DNA of 64,000 nucleotides, taken from the NCBI GenBank assembly GCA_034440575.1, contig JAOTOL010001503.1, forward strand, positions 421,001 to 485,000, read 5' to 3'. Positions within the stretch are counted from its first letter, which is position 1; every line of letters starts with the position of its first letter. This document shows positions 12,014 through 23,597 of the stretch, piece by piece. A model generated the notes under the pieces. The model made no database searches. It saw only the letters and a list, made by a program, of their open reading frames with translations, and had not been told where the DNA came from. Position numbers and translations under genes: made by a program. The DNA is from Imbricaverruca yamaguchii. Its lineage: Eukaryota; Arthropoda; Thecostraca; Neoverrucidae.

Positions 12014-12822
12014 GTCCGAGCCGCCGCTGCCAGGCGGAGGTCCAGTGCAACGATATCAGCTCGTGTCTGGACGAGCCGCCGCTGCCAGGCGGAGGTCCAG
12101 TGCAACGATATCAGCTCGTGTCTGGACGAACCGCCGCTGCCAGGCGGAGGTCCAATGCAACGATATCAGCTCGTGTCTGGACGAGCCGCCGCTGCCAGGC
12201 GGAGGTCCAGTGCAACGATATCAGGTCGTGTCTGGACGAGCCGCCGCTGCCAGGCGGAGGTCCAGTGCAACGATATCAGGTCGTGTCTGGACGAGCCGCC
12301 GCTGCCAGGCGGAGGTCCAGTGCAACGATATCAGCTCGTGTCTGGACGAGCCGCCGCTGCCAGGCGGAGGTCCAGTGCAACGATATCAGCTCGTGTCTGG
12401 ACGAGCCGCCGCTGCCAGGCGGAGGTCCAGTGCAACGATATCAGCTCGTGTCTGGACGAGCCGCCGCTGCCAGGCGGAGGTCCAGTGCAACGATATCAGC
12501 TCGTGTCTGGACGAGCGCTGCCAGGCGGAGGTCCAGTGCAACGATATCAGCTCGTGTCTGGACGAGCCGCCGCTGCCAGGCGGAGGTCCAGTGCAACGAT
12601 ATCAGGTCGTGTCTGGACGAGCCGCCGCTGCCAGGCGGAGGTCCAGTGCAACGATATCAGCTCGTGTCTGGACGAGCGCTGCCAGAACCCCTGCCTGGTG
12701 GCTAACTCGTGCCCGGCCTCAGCCAAGTGTCGGCCCTACAAGCACGTGCCCTACTGCCTCTGCCCAGAGGGCACCACCGGCGACCCCAATGTTAACTGCA
12801 CGGCAGATGCTGACAAACGCTG
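12014..12822 (+). pseudogene. dpy: Dumpy-like exon D, disrupted by a 55-bp tandem array
   Basis: The 3' part (from about 12,632) reads as one proper module: RCQAEVQCNDISSC, LDERCQNPC, then PYCLCPEGTTGDPNVNC. A phase-1 acceptor (AG just before 12,014) precedes a frame starting ATATFRPSRRCQAEVQC. The first half of the module is amplified as 12 units whose CAG start at 12031, 12086, 12141, 12196, 12251, 12306, 12361, 12416, 12471, 12522, 12577 and 12632. Ten steps are 55 bp and two are 51 bp. The total from the first unit to the final CAG at 12683 is 652 bp, not a multiple of three, so the acceptor and the terminal module are out of frame. The only clear GT donor before the stop at 12,824 (12822-12823) is phase 2, unlike all other exons. 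The exon is broken, mis-assembled, or spliced in an unexpected way. Confidence 0.6.
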
Positions 12823-12877
12823 GTGATGGTGGCGGTCCAGACGGCCGCCTGCACGCTCTCGGAACCAGATTGTCATT

Positions 12878-13350
12878 GGCCATAATTTACAACCGAGCCC
12901 ACAGTTCATAATCTACAACCGAGCCCATAGTCCATAATCCATAGCGAAGCCCACTGTTCTCATTTAGAACTTATAACCCAGCTCATGGTTCATAATCTAC
13001 AACCAAATCCACAGTCCATAATCTACCACCCAGTCCACAGTCCATAAGAGAACACACAGTTCATAATCTACCACCGAGCTCACAGCTTATATTATACAGC
13101 CGAGCCCACAGTACATAATCTACAAACGATTCCACGGTTAAAAATCTACAACGAAGTCCACAGTCCATAATATATAGCGAACCCCACGGTTCACACCTAT
13201 AACGAAGCCTACACTTCATAATCTACAGCCGAACTCACAATCCATAATTTACAACTGAGACTACAATCCATAGTCTACAACGAAACTCATAGTCCGTAGT
13301 CTACAACAAAGCCCACAGTTCACAATCTACAACCAAGCTTAGAGTTTACA
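12878..13350 (+). repeat. 26-bp degenerate minisatellite
   Basis: Units close to CATAATCTACAACCGAGCCC plus ACAGTC recur about 17 times with substitutions. The array lies in the intron downstream of the disrupted exon D. Confidence 0.85.
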
Positions 13351-13665
13351 GGCTACGTCCGATTGCACTGTGGAATCGAATCGCTGACAGGTGACATATC
13401 GATTTGTGTGCTGTGTTATTCCGGTGGTAGGTATTTGGTTAGCATTATCTAATCTGCTATCTCTAATTGTCCTCGTTGATTGTCGGTGGTATTCAGTCGA
13501 CTTCGGTTGCACCCACACCGGTTGCACCAGTTGCATCCGTCAAGTCGTGACCTGTGGCATCTCGTCCGTGACGTGTGTGTCGGGATCCAGCCCGACTAGG
13601 CCATGTGCGGCCACGACAACGCATGCCGGCAGCGGACGTGTTGAGTGGCTGCCGTTGACCCACAG

Positions 13666-13863
13666 TGGCAGAGCCGCAGCCGGAGTGCACGCGCGACACA
13701 GACTGCGCCGACAGTCAGGCGTGTCTGCAGCAGCGCTGTGTCGACCCCTGCCTGGCATCCAACCCGTGCGGCCGCGACGCCAACTGCCGCACCCAGCAGC
13801 ACCGCGCCGCCTGCATCTGCCCCACCGGCTACCTGGGAGACCCCATGGTGGCCTGCTACCGGC
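13666..13863 (+). CDS. dpy: Dumpy-like exon E: one DPY/EGF module
   Basis: Sixty-six codons encode a linker AEPQPEC, a DPY half (CTRDTDC...ACLQQRCVDPC) and an EGF half (NPCGRDANC...ACICPTGYLGDPMVAC). The acceptor AG at 13664-13665 and the donor gtgagt at 13864 are both phase 1. The exon length is close to one module, the basic unit of this gene. No stop or indel is seen. Confidence 0.87.
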
Positions 13864-14068
13864 GTGAGTACGACCGTGCCAAACACAATCGCCGCTCGTC
13901 CGCCTCCCGTCCGTCCTTACCCGGAGCCGGCTGATCCACTGACGCTTCGATGAGCCACTGCGACGGTGGATCGACCCGCCGACCGTGGCCATAGAACTCC
14001 TCTGCCCCCGACATGCGATTTACCCGGTGTTGGCGACGGTAGCGCACTGACCCCCTGTCTCCCGACAG

Positions 14069-14434
14069 CCGAGTGCCAGCGCGACGAGGACTGCCCGCTG
14101 GATCGCGCCTGCCTGGGCGATAACTGCCGCGACCCGTGTCTGGCGGCCTCGTGCGGCCGGCGTGCCTCGTGTCGCGTCACGGCACAACGCGCCCAGTGCT
14201 ACTGCCCGGCCGGCACGCAAGGCAGCCCACTGTTCGCCTGCATCGACGTCGGCTGCCGCACCAACGACGACTGCGCCGACCACGAACGCTGCGACGCCAA
14301 CAGCGCCTTCTGTGTGCGTGTGTGCGACACCGGCTCTTGCGCACCGCGCGCCTCCTGCGAGGGTACCGACCACCAGGCGCAATGCACCTGTCCACCAGGC
14401 ACCAATGGAAATGCATTATTCCGGTGCATACCAG
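14069..14434 (+). CDS. dpy: Dumpy-like exon F: two modules
   Basis: The exon encodes 122 codons carrying two modules: ECQRDEDC...RDPCLAASCGRRASC, then GCRTNDDC...VRVCDTGSCAPRASC. Both end in CxCPxGTxGxxLFxC, a variant of the usual GYxGDP word. The acceptor follows a good pyrimidine tract (ctgtctcccgacag) and the donor is gtgaga at 14435; both are phase 1. Only 205 bp separate it from exon E. Confidence 0.87.
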
Positions 14435-14537
14435 GTGAGATGCTCTTTGGTGTAACACGACCGCAAACTAAGAAAACATCTGCTATGGTTGCACGCTTCT
14501 ATGAAGTGGCCCCAAGTTCCCAATCACACACACACGT

Positions 14538-14577
<40 letters not shown>

Positions 14578-14844
14578 GCACACGCACACGGACACGCACA
14601 CACGCACACACGCACAGACACACAGACACACAGACACACACACGCATAAGCGCGCGCAATGTGGGCCGGATCAAGCAACGTATCATCACACAATTTCGTT
14701 TCTATGGGATTTATCAGAGGTACCCGACTCCTCAAGCTAAAAACCAACCACGTGGTTGTGTTATCAGGATGATGTCAAATCTAAGCTGGTGCCTGTGTTA
14801 TGTCGGTTGAGTGCAGAACTTTGACGCCGTAGCCACTTCCGCAG
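14435..14844 (+). repeat. Intron with (CA)n microsatellite
   Basis: An imperfect CA/CG/CAGA tract runs from about 14,525 to 14,645. The rest of this short intron is unremarkable. Confidence 0.85.
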
Positions 14845-15255
14845 ACGAGCCGCGACGACCGCTGTCAGAGTGTACGGTCGACACGGACTGCCGGTCGGCA
14901 CTAGCGTGTCTGGCAGAGCGTTGTCAGGACCTGTGCCGCATGTCGAGCCCCTGCCGCGGCGGCCAGCAGTGCTCCGTGCAGAACACGGCGCCGTTCCGCA
15001 CAATGGTGTGCCGCTGCCCAGCGGACATGCTGCTCGACAAGTCCGGCTTGTGCATCTCGCCCAGCGTCCAGGAGCCCGAGTGTGTCACCGACACGGACTG
15101 TAACGAGCACGAGCATTGTCGACGAAACCTCTGCGCGTCGGTTTGCCGGCCTGACCCGTGCGGCGTGAACGCCATCTGCCAGGCCAAGGACCACCGTGCC
15201 GTCTGCCCCTGCGCGCCTGGATACTTCCTCAACCAGCTGAACAAGTGTCAGCGCG
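14845..15255 (+). CDS. dpy: Dumpy-like exon G: two modules, first of the long-loop subtype
   Basis: The exon encodes 137 codons. Module 1 (ECTVDTDC...DLCRMSSPC) has the long-loop word NTAPFRTMVCRC. Module 2 (ECVTDTDC...ASVCRPDPCGVNAIC) has the HRAVCPC word. The acceptor at AG 14843-14844 follows ccacttccg; a second phase-1 AG at 14831-14832 is possible and would add four codons. The donor gtgagt at 15256 is phase 1. Confidence 0.85.
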
Positions 15256-16195
15256 GTGAGTGTCGGCTCCGCACCGACCGGTGATGGCTCAACTCATGGC
15301 CGCTACGCGATCACTGTGGGCGAAGCGTGTTGTTGTTAAAGCCAAATTAACCACCCAACCAGCTGCAGGCCCAACACTGGTGAGGCGTCTCTTTCCGGCT
15401 GATCGCCCACGTAGAGACGCTCCAACGTGCCTTGCGTTGGATTGTATCAACCTTGCGGATTTGGATTTGATTGGATCTAGATCGGTTTTGATAGTTTCTT
15501 GGCAAATCCTTCAGTTCTGGATTGAAATTAGGATTGATCTAGAAATTATATCGCTACTTCCTGTAACATTTTTCTTCAAAACGGATCATGGCACCATTCT
15601 GTTTCCCAGTGGATTTGGATTGGAGATGGATGGACTTTCTGGTATCTGGATTGCATTGGATTAAGGAATGTCAATCCATTTTATGTCCCAGTGGACATCG
15701 AATCGGCGCTTATTGTTTGCATTTGAAGGTATTCATTTATCTTGCTGTTCACCCTCGTGATGGCGGCAATCATGAGGACAGCAGTGGTAATGGACGATCA
15801 TGATAATAACTTTTAAGATAAAAACCATCGTGAGTGCGATGACTTTGATGATCAGTATGGCAACGTTGGCCCGATGGTCTTGTTCATGGGTCATATGGTC
15901 TCCCCTGTTGTGTCACGACAAGGCTTGAGGTACTTAGTCAAATCTTAACCTCGTAGGCACGGCCCATGGCTTCGGATGACCGACATGCATCTTCGGCCCA
16001 TGGCCCGACATGCATTTGGATTTGTTTTTAAATACCGACGATTGCGATGAAAATAAGGAAGATGTGACTGTGGCTATGGACGGTAGCGGTGACGGTGACG
16101 ATTGCGACGACAGTGATGAAGACGGTGATGATGACGTTAGCTGTGCTGATGCGATGTCACTGAGAGTGGTCTGACCGGTGACCTCGGTGTCACAG
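15256..16195 (+). other. Intron G-H
   Basis: The intron carries TGGATT-rich low-complexity sequence at about 15,440-15,670, similar in texture to 35,340-35,660, and a GATGACG-rich stretch at 16,090-16,140. No exon is seen. Confidence 0.6.
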
Positions 16196-16600
16196 AGACG
16201 CCCGTGGTGCCACCCGCCACCGTCCGGCCCGGCTGTGTGGCAGACAGCCAGTGCACGTTCGACCAGGCGTGCATCGACCGCCGCTGCCAGAGCCCGTGCA
16301 CCGTGCGCAGCCCGTGCGCGGCCGGAGCGCGCTGCCAAGTGCGCAACCACGCGGCCACGTGCAGCTGCCCTCCCGGCCACGTGGGCAGCCCGTTCATCCA
16401 GTGCGTGCCGCAGTCACAGCCGCCGACGGCCGGCTGTCGCAACAACGACGACTGTCCGGCCCAGCAGAGCTGCCAGAACGCAAAGTGCCGCTCGCCGTGC
16501 AACTGTGGCGACAACACCGACTGCAACGTCATCAACCACCGCGCCATCTGCTCCTGCCTCCAGGGCTACGACGGAGACGCTCGCGCTGGCTGCACGCAGA
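16196..16600 (+). CDS. dpy: Dumpy-like exon H: two modules
   Basis: The exon encodes 135 codons. Module 1 begins GCVADSQC and has the standard EGF half (RNHAATCSC). Module 2 begins GCRNNDDC and has the short subtype SPCNCGDNTDC with HRAICSC. This second module starts a regular four-module super-repeat that continues through exon L. The acceptor (AG 16194-16195) and donor (gtgagt at 16601) are phase 1. Confidence 0.88.
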
Positions 16601-18822
16601 GTGAGTGCCGCTCTGTTGGTCAAGGGGAGTAGCTGGCTAGTGTTGACACGCAGATGTTCGATGGGAGGTGGGGGGGGGGTTGTCCGACCGCAACTGATCG
16701 GTCGGGATAGGGACATTGCTGTGCAACCACAGCTGCCCGATCATTGGGGGTGCTGCAGTGTTGCCACAGCTGGCCAGTCAATGAGAGTGTTGTTCTGCAG
16801 CCACAGATGACCGGTCAGTAGGGGTGCTGTTCTGCAGCCACAGCTGACGGGTCAGTAGGAGTACTATTCTGCAGCCACAGCTAACGGGTCAGTAGGGGTG
16901 CTGTTCTGCAGCCGCAGTTGGCCTGTCAGTAGGGGTGCTGTTCTATAGCCGCAGTTGGCCTGTCAGTAGGGTGCTGTTCTGCAGTCACAGCTAACGGGTC
17001 AGTAGGGGTGTCATTCTATAGCCACAGATGGCCTGTCAGTAGGGGTGCTGTTCTATAGCCGCAGATGGCCTGTCAGTAGGGTGCCGTTCTACAGCCACAG
17101 TTGGCCTGTCAGTAGGGGTGCTGTTCTACAGCCACAGTTGGCCTGTCAGTAGGGGTGCTGTCCTCTAGCCACAGTTGGCCTGTCAGTAGGGTGCCGTTCT
17201 ACAGCCGCAGATGGCCTGTCAGTAGGGGTGCCGTTCTACAGCCACAGCTAACGGGTCAGTAGGGGTTCTGTTCTGGAGCCGCAGTTGGGCTGTCAGTAGG
17301 GGTGCTGTTCTATAGCCACAGTTGGCCTGTCAGTAGGGGTGCTGTTCTGCAGCCGCAGCTGGCCTGTCAGTAGGGGTGCTGTTCTACAGCTACAGCTAGC
17401 GGGTCAGTAGGGGTGCCGTTCTATAGCCACAGATGGCCTGTCAGTAGAGGTGCTGTTCTATAGCCACAGTTGGCCTGTCAGTAGGGGTGCTGTTCTGCAG
17501 CCGCAGCTTGCCTGTCAGTAGGGGTGCTGTTCTACAGCCACAGTTTGCCTGTCAGTAGGGGTGCCGTTCTATAGCCACAGTTGGCCTGTCAGTAGGGTGC
17601 CGTTCTACAGCCGCAGATGGCCTGTCAGTATGGGTGCTGTTCTACAGCTACAGTTGGCCTGTCAGTATGGGTGCTGTTCTGCAGCCACAGCTAACGGGTC
17701 AGTAGGGGTGCTGTTCTGCAGCCACAGTTGGCCTGTCAGTATGGGTGCTGTTCTACATCTACAGTTGGCCTGTCAGTAGGGGTGCTGTTCTGCAGCCACA
17801 GATGGCCTGTCAGTATGGGTGCTGTTCTATAGCCACCGTTGGCCTGTCAGTATGGTGCTGTTCTGCAGCCACAGCTAACGGGTCAGTAGGGGTGCTGTTC
17901 TGCAGCCACAGTTGGCCTGTCAGTAGGGGTGCTGTTCTATAGCCACAGTTGGCATGTCAGTATGGGTGCTGTTCTGCAGCCACAGATGGCCTGTCAGTAG
18001 GGTGCCGTTCTACAGCCACAGATGGCCTGTCAGTATGGGTGCTGTTCTATAACCACAGTTGGCCTGTCAGTAGGGTGCCGTTCTATAGCCACAGATGGCC
18101 TGTCAGTAGGGGTGCCGTTCTACAGCCACAGTTGGCCTGTCAGTAGGGTGCTGTTCTGCAGCCACAGCTAACGGGTCAGTAGGGGCTGTTCTACAGCCAC
18201 AGATGGCCTGTCAGTAGGGTGCCGTTCTACAGCCACAGATGGCCTGTCAGTAGGGGTGCTGTTCTGCAGTCACAGTTGGCCTGTCAGTAAGGGTGCTGTT
18301 CTGCAGTCACAGTTGGCCTGTCAGTAGGGGTGCTGTTCTACAGCCACAGATGGCCTGTCAGTAGGGTGTTGTTCTGCAGCCACAGCTAACGGGTCAGTAA
18401 GGGTGCTGTTCTACAGCCACAGTTGGCCTGTCAGTAGGGTGCTGTTCTGCAGCCACAGCTAACGGGTCAGTAAGGGTGCTGTTCTACAGCCACAGATGGC
18501 CTGTCAGTAGGGTGCTGTTCTGCAGCCACAGCTAACGGGTCAGTAGGGGTGCTGTTCTACAGCCACAGTTGGCCTGTCAGTAGAGGTGCTGTTCTGCAGT
18601 CACAGCTGACGGCTGGCGGCAGTCGGATGGTGTTGCAGTTAGAATCAGAAGGGCACAACTGGTTGGTTGGCTGATATGAGATGTAGCCATGGTAGTCCCA
18701 TGGCAGGGTGCATGACATGCATATACTCTGTCGTGGTGTGCGGTAGCCCTGTGCGACCACCAGAGAGTGGTGCCGCCATGTGTTCCTGCTGTCTCTGATG
18801 GACGTGTCTGGTGATATTGCAG
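16601..18822 (+). repeat. Intron with a second 37-bp minisatellite, about 50 copies
   Basis: From about 16,740 to 18,610 units of the form GTCAGTAGGGGTGCTGTTCT, then GCAGCCACAGTTGGCCT, repeat with substitutions and single-G indels (37 or 36 bp). The unit shares the words GTCAGTA and CAGCC(A/G)CA, at similar spacing, with the minisatellite at 1262-5078. A G-run lies at about 16,671-16,679. Positions 18,611-18,822 are ordinary intron. Confidence 0.9.
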
Positions 18823-19398
18823 TTGGCTGCCGGGCAGACAGCGAGTGTCCGTCACACGCATCCTGCATCAACCGCCAGTGCGTGGAAGTGTGCGCCGTGA
18901 ACAACCCGTGCGCGCTGACGGCACGCTGTCAGGCTCAGCAGCACGTGGCCACCTGCTCCTGTCCGGACGACTACCAGGGCGACCCGTACACGCGCTGCCG
19001 GCCGGCCGGCTGCCGTGCCGACTCAGAGTGCGCCCCCAGTCTGGCCTGCATCAACCGGCGCTGCGTCGGGCCGTGCCTGCTGTTGAGCTGCGGCTCCGAC
19101 GCCGAGTGTCGCGTGGCCGACCACCAGGCGCGCTGTGTCTGCCGGCCTGGCACCGACGGCAACCCGCTGTTCGCCTGTCAAGTGGCGGAGCCGCCGACGG
19201 CGCGCAGCTGCCATCTGGACACGGACTGTCCGCCACAGCTGGCGTGCATGTCCAACCAATGTGTCAACCCGTGCCTGGAGATACGGCCGTGCGGCCAGGG
19301 CGCCGTCTGTCTGGTGTTAGACACGGCGCCCTACCGCACCCTGGTCTGCCGGTGTCCGCCCGGCTACCAGGGAGACGCCTACCAAGGATGCCGACCCA
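18823..19398 (+). CDS. dpy: Dumpy-like exon I: three modules
   Basis: The exon encodes 192 codons with three modules: GCRADSEC...VNNPCALTARC; GCRADSEC...GPCLLLSCGSDAEC; and SCHLDTDC...NPCLEIRPCGQGAVC with the long-loop word DTAPYRTLVCRC. The acceptor ttgcag at 18817-18822 and the donor gtgagt at 19399 are both phase 1. Module order fits positions 2-4 of the four-module cycle that began at the end of exon H. Confidence 0.9.
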
Positions 19399-19750
19399 GT
19401 GAGTAGGCGCGCCGGCCGGTTGGAGACGGGCGGTCGCCGGCATTGCCGAGTCGGCTGTCAGTCGAATACTGGCTGGACACATGGCATGTCTTCTAGACGC
19501 CGTGTCGCTGACAGCTCACTGTAGTGACATGCTGTGCTATGATGACATGTATTATCTGCCTTCTCCCACCAGGCGAGTGCAAGCACTGAATGATCACCGA
19601 TGTCATATATGTGCCGTCCATATGTCGTTCTATGTTTATTTGCTATCATATATGACGATGTCTGCGGTTGTACATGGTTGGCATGTGCACAGTATGCACG
19701 CCTGTTATGACGGTGTGGAAATGTGACGACGTGACGTGCGTCCTCCACAG
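19399..19750 (+). other. Intron I-J
   Basis: A short intron of 352 bp with no recognisable feature beyond its splice sites. Confidence 0.6.
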
Positions 19751-19939
19751 TCATAGTGGCCACTCGGGATGGCTGTGCCTCGGACGCCGAGTGTCCGCCC
19801 CAGCAGGCTTGCATCAACCGACGATGCCGCTCGCCGTGCAGCTGCGGCGACAACGCCCGCTGCGACGTCATCAGCCACCGTCCCATCTGCGTGTGTCAGC
19901 CAGGATACGAGGGCAACCCGCAGATCGCCTGTCTGGCCG
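19751..19939 (+). CDS. dpy: Dumpy-like exon J: one short-subtype module
   Basis: Sixty-three codons encode one module, GCASDAEC...RSPCSCGDNARC...HRPICVCQPGYEGNPQIAC. This is the CxCG short subtype that opens each four-module cycle. The acceptor tcctccacag ends at 19,750 and the donor gtaagg begins at 19,940; both are phase 1. Confidence 0.88.
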
Positions 19940-20375
19940 GTAAGGCTAGGCTGGGCTGGAACATTGCCAGGCCTTTCGGCCCGTGTGGAGTCAGGAACAG
20001 AGCTGCTAGTGTCTCACAATGCTGTGTTCGCTGCCTCTTCTGGAGGCCGTTCCGTGTAAAGGCATGCTGACAATAAGCAATATAATATTATTGATTGAGT
20101 AAGCTTGCTAGTTGCGTGTGAAGTATGCATTTAGGCTTCCCTTCCCGCCAAATGTGTTGCCCTGTCACGCGGTGCTGACCTGCCTTACAGTGCCAGCTCA
20201 GCTATGATTGCATGGCCCGCTCCTGTGCGTGCTGTATTTACCTACATCCAACCTTCTCCATGTGACGCCCCATGTTCACCATTTGGTGCTTGAGTCTGTC
20301 TCGGTCATGTACATACGATGTGGTGCGTCAGCGTCCCTCAATCATGTACTACGTGGTGTGGTGTGTGAATTTGGT

Positions 20376-20536
20376 TCAGTCCTGTGCCACGTGTTGTGTG
20401 GGTTTGGCTCAGTCGTGTACCACGTGATGTGTGGTTTGGTTCAGTCGTGTGCCACGTGGTGTGTGTGTGTGGTTTTGTTCAGTTGTGCACCTCGTGCTGT
20501 GTGTGGGTTTTGTTCAGTCGTGTACCACGTGATCTG
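20376..20536 (+). repeat. About 35-50-bp tandem repeat with E-box-like CACGTG words
   Basis: Four to five units of TTTGGTTCAGTCGTGTGCCA followed by CGTGGTGTGTG-like sequence lie in the intron 40 bp before exon K. At least four carry the palindrome CACGTG. Whether any protein binds there is unknown. Confidence 0.7.
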
Positions 20537-20577
20537 AGGCTAGCGCAGCCCTGCTGACTGTGCCGTTGTGTCCGCAG

Positions 20578-23235
20578 TGGGGTGCCGCTCCGACAGCGAG
20601 TGCGGCAGCCGCGAGACCTGCTACAACGCCAATTGCGTCAACCCCTGCCAGGTGGCAGACCCGTGTCTGCGCAACGCCGAGTGCTACCCGGAGCAGCACG
20701 AGGCCCAGTGCCGCTGCCGACCCGGCTACGAGGGCGACGGCAAGCGGCGCTGTTCGGCGGTCGGCTGCTCCTCGGATGCCGAGTGTCCCGCTGACAAGGC
20801 GTGCTTCAGCCGTCAGTGCGTCAGCCCGTGCGTCTACCGGAACCCGTGCGGCCCGGGCGCCGACTGCTACGTGGCGCTGCACCGAGCCCGCTGCCAGTGC
20901 CTGCCCGGTCTGATCGGCAGTCCGCTGGTGGGGTGCGTCCAAGAGCCGCGTCGTATGTGCCTGGTGGACGCCGACTGTGGCCGCCGACTGGCGTGTGTCG
21001 CCGACACCTGTGTGGAGCCGTGCGGTGCAGTGAAGCCGTGCGCCGAGTCGGCGGAGTGCTCTGTCGTCGACACGACGCCGATGCGCACCATGATCTGCAA
21101 GTGTCCCGTCCACATGGTGCCCGACAACACGGGCGGCTGTGTTCCCATCCAGGTGTCCGGCAGAGTCGGCTGCGCCTCCAACTCGGAGTGTCCGGTAGAG
21201 CAGGCGTGCGTCAACAACCAGTGCGACGATCCGTGCGACTGCGGCCCAAACGCCGACTGCCGGGTGGTTAATCACCGCGCCATCTGCTCGTGTCGCGCCG
21301 GCTACTCGGGCAACCCGCTGGTCGTCTGCTCCGAGGTCGGCTGCACCGCAGACAGCGAGTGTAGCTCGGACGAGGCGTGCGTCAACGGCGAGTGCGTCAG
21401 CCCGTGTGTCTATCGCAATCCGTGCGCCATCACGGCCCAGTGCTATGCGCAGCAGCACCGCGCGCTCTGCCGCTGCCCGGACGGCATGGAGGGCGACGCG
21501 TACAGCCGCTGCCGGCCGGTCGGCTGTCGCTCCGACTCCGAGTGCCCGCTCACGCAGGCCTGTCGCGACCGACAGTGCGTCGACGTGTGCCTCCACGAGA
21601 ACAGGTGCGCACCGACGGCCCAGTGTCTGGCGCAGCGTCACCGCGCCGTGTGCCGCTGTCCGTCCCACATGCCGCTGGGCAACCCGCACTTCTCGTGCGA
21701 GCCGCGCCTGCCGCCACTGGCCGCCGAGCCCGAGTGTCGCCAGGACCGTGACTGCGGCCCCCAGCTGGGCTGCATCGCCGAGCGCTGCCAGAACCCGTGC
21801 GCCGTGATAGCGCCGTGTCACCCGTCGGCCGAGTGTCGCGTGGTGGACGTGCTGCCCGTGCGCTCGATGGTATGCGTGTGCCGTCCAGGCTTCGTGCCGG
21901 AGCGTGACGGCCAGTGTCGTGCCGTGGCCGTGCCCTCACCGCCCGGCTGCACAGCCGACACCAACTGTCCCAACACCGAGGCCTGCTTCAATCGACAGTG
22001 TCGCTCGCCGTGCAATTGCGGCGACAACGCCGACTGCACCGTGCTCAACCATCGCGCCATCTGCTCCTGTCGCCAGGGCTACGACGGCGACGCCAACATT
22101 GCCTGCCATACAGTCGGCTGCCGGGGTAACTCCGAGTGTCCCAGTGGCCAGGCGTGTATCAACAGCGAATGCGTCAACCCCTGTTTGGTTCGCAATGGCT
22201 GCGGCGTCAACGCCGAGTGCTACGTGCGCGACCACAACTCCATGTGTCGCTGCCTGCCCGGCTACGAAGGCAACCCGCAGGGCCGCTGTCTGATCGCCGG
22301 CTGTCGCAGCGACCAGGACTGCCCGGCGACACAGGCCTGTCTGAACCGGCAGTGCGTTGACTCGTGCCTGTACGACCGGCCATGCGCCCCTGCTGCCGAG
22401 TGCCAAGTCTACCAGCATCGTGCCGAGTGCCGCTGCCCACCCGGCTACGTCGGCAACGCGCTGGTGGCGTGCGTGCCGGAGCCGCAGCCCGAGTGTCGCC
22501 GCGACGCCGACTGTGCTGCCCGGCTAGCCTGCATCGACGCCAGCTGTGTGAACCCGTGCCTGGCCGAGCGGCCGTGCGGGCCGACGGCCGAGTGTCGCGT
22601 GGTCAACACGCTGCCCGTGCGCTCCATGACGTGCGTCTGCCCGGACGGCTACGTGGGCGGACCGGACCGGACGTGTCAGCCGTTGAGAGCCGTCACCATC
22701 GGTTGCCGCGCCGACGACGAGTGCGGCACCAGCCAGGCGTGCATCAATGCCATCTGCCGCACTCCGTGCCAGTGCGGCGCCAACACCGACTGCCAACTGG
22801 TGGCACACAAGCCCGTCTGCTCGTGCCTGCCCGGCTATGAAGGCAACCCCAACCTGGCCTGTCACGAGGTGGGCTGTCGCAGCAACGACGACTGCCCTGA
22901 CACTCATGATTGCGTCAACGGCCAGTGCGAGCCCGTCTGCGACGACACCAAGCAACCGTGTGGCGAGCACGCTATCTGTGAGCCCCTCGACCACCAGCCG
23001 CAGTGTTCGTGCAAGCCGGGCACTCAGGGTGACCCGACCTCGCTGTGCTTGGCCGTCGGCTGTGCGGCTGACTCGGAGTGCCCGCCAGAGGCCTCCTGCG
23101 TCAACAACAAGTGTGTCGATCCGTGCGAGCTGAACCCATGCGAGGAGCCGACACTGTGCCGCATGTTCCAGAACCAGCCCACCTGTGTATGTCCACCAGG
23201 ATACCAGGGCACGCCAGCTCAGGGCTGTGACAAGT
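20578..23235 (+). CDS. dpy: Dumpy-like exon K: fourteen uninterrupted modules
   Basis: This 886-codon exon is the largest in the window and encodes 14 complete DPY/EGF modules without an intron. Three cycles are visible. Each runs from a long-loop module (words TTPMRTMIC, VLPVRSMVC, TLPVRSMTC) to a short CxCG module (DPCDCGPN, SPCNCGDN, TPCQCGAN) and then two standard GC(R/T/A) modules. The acceptor tccgcag at 20571-20577 and the donor gtaagt at 23236 are phase 1. The coding strand is very GC-rich, so the antisense strand also shows a long open frame (21,821 to 20,514), a shadow. Such repeats form extended, disulphide-braced, calcium-independent rods in apical matrix proteins; that role is inferred from family knowledge. 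Confidence 0.93.
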
Positions 23236-23597
23236 GTAAGTATCTAGCTGTCAGTCGGTCAGCCAGGGTGATTATGGCATATCCTGCGGTAGACGTATGG
23301 AATGTTCTGAGGACATGGGCGACGGGTAAAGACATTTATGACAAGCTTCGGATGAACAACATTATCGACGGTATCACTTAGTAATGCACGCACAGAGGGA
23401 TGCCCTGTAACACGTTTCTTTATTATGCTTTGGGTCTCATCATCGTTCTTCGGCAATAATGCTGATTTTGGGGGCCTGTTGACGTGAGCAGCACCTGCTG
23501 TCGTGACAATGTGTATGTGCAGACAGTGGACCAGGTGCATCAGTGTGGTGTGCCCATCGGCGTGCGGTGCCCTGACGCAGCTGCTACCGGTTCCCAG

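Noticed and set aside
14483..14747. Cys-Val and His-Thr repeat ORFs
   Set aside because: They are translations of the CA/TG microsatellite in an intron.
1262..18610. CRISPR-like arrays
   Set aside because: The repeats are head-to-tail without unique spacers and the DNA is eukaryotic.
20514..21821. A 435-codon ORF on the minus strand
   Set aside because: It is the antisense shadow of GC-rich exon K; Ala/Val/Arg-rich with no domain.
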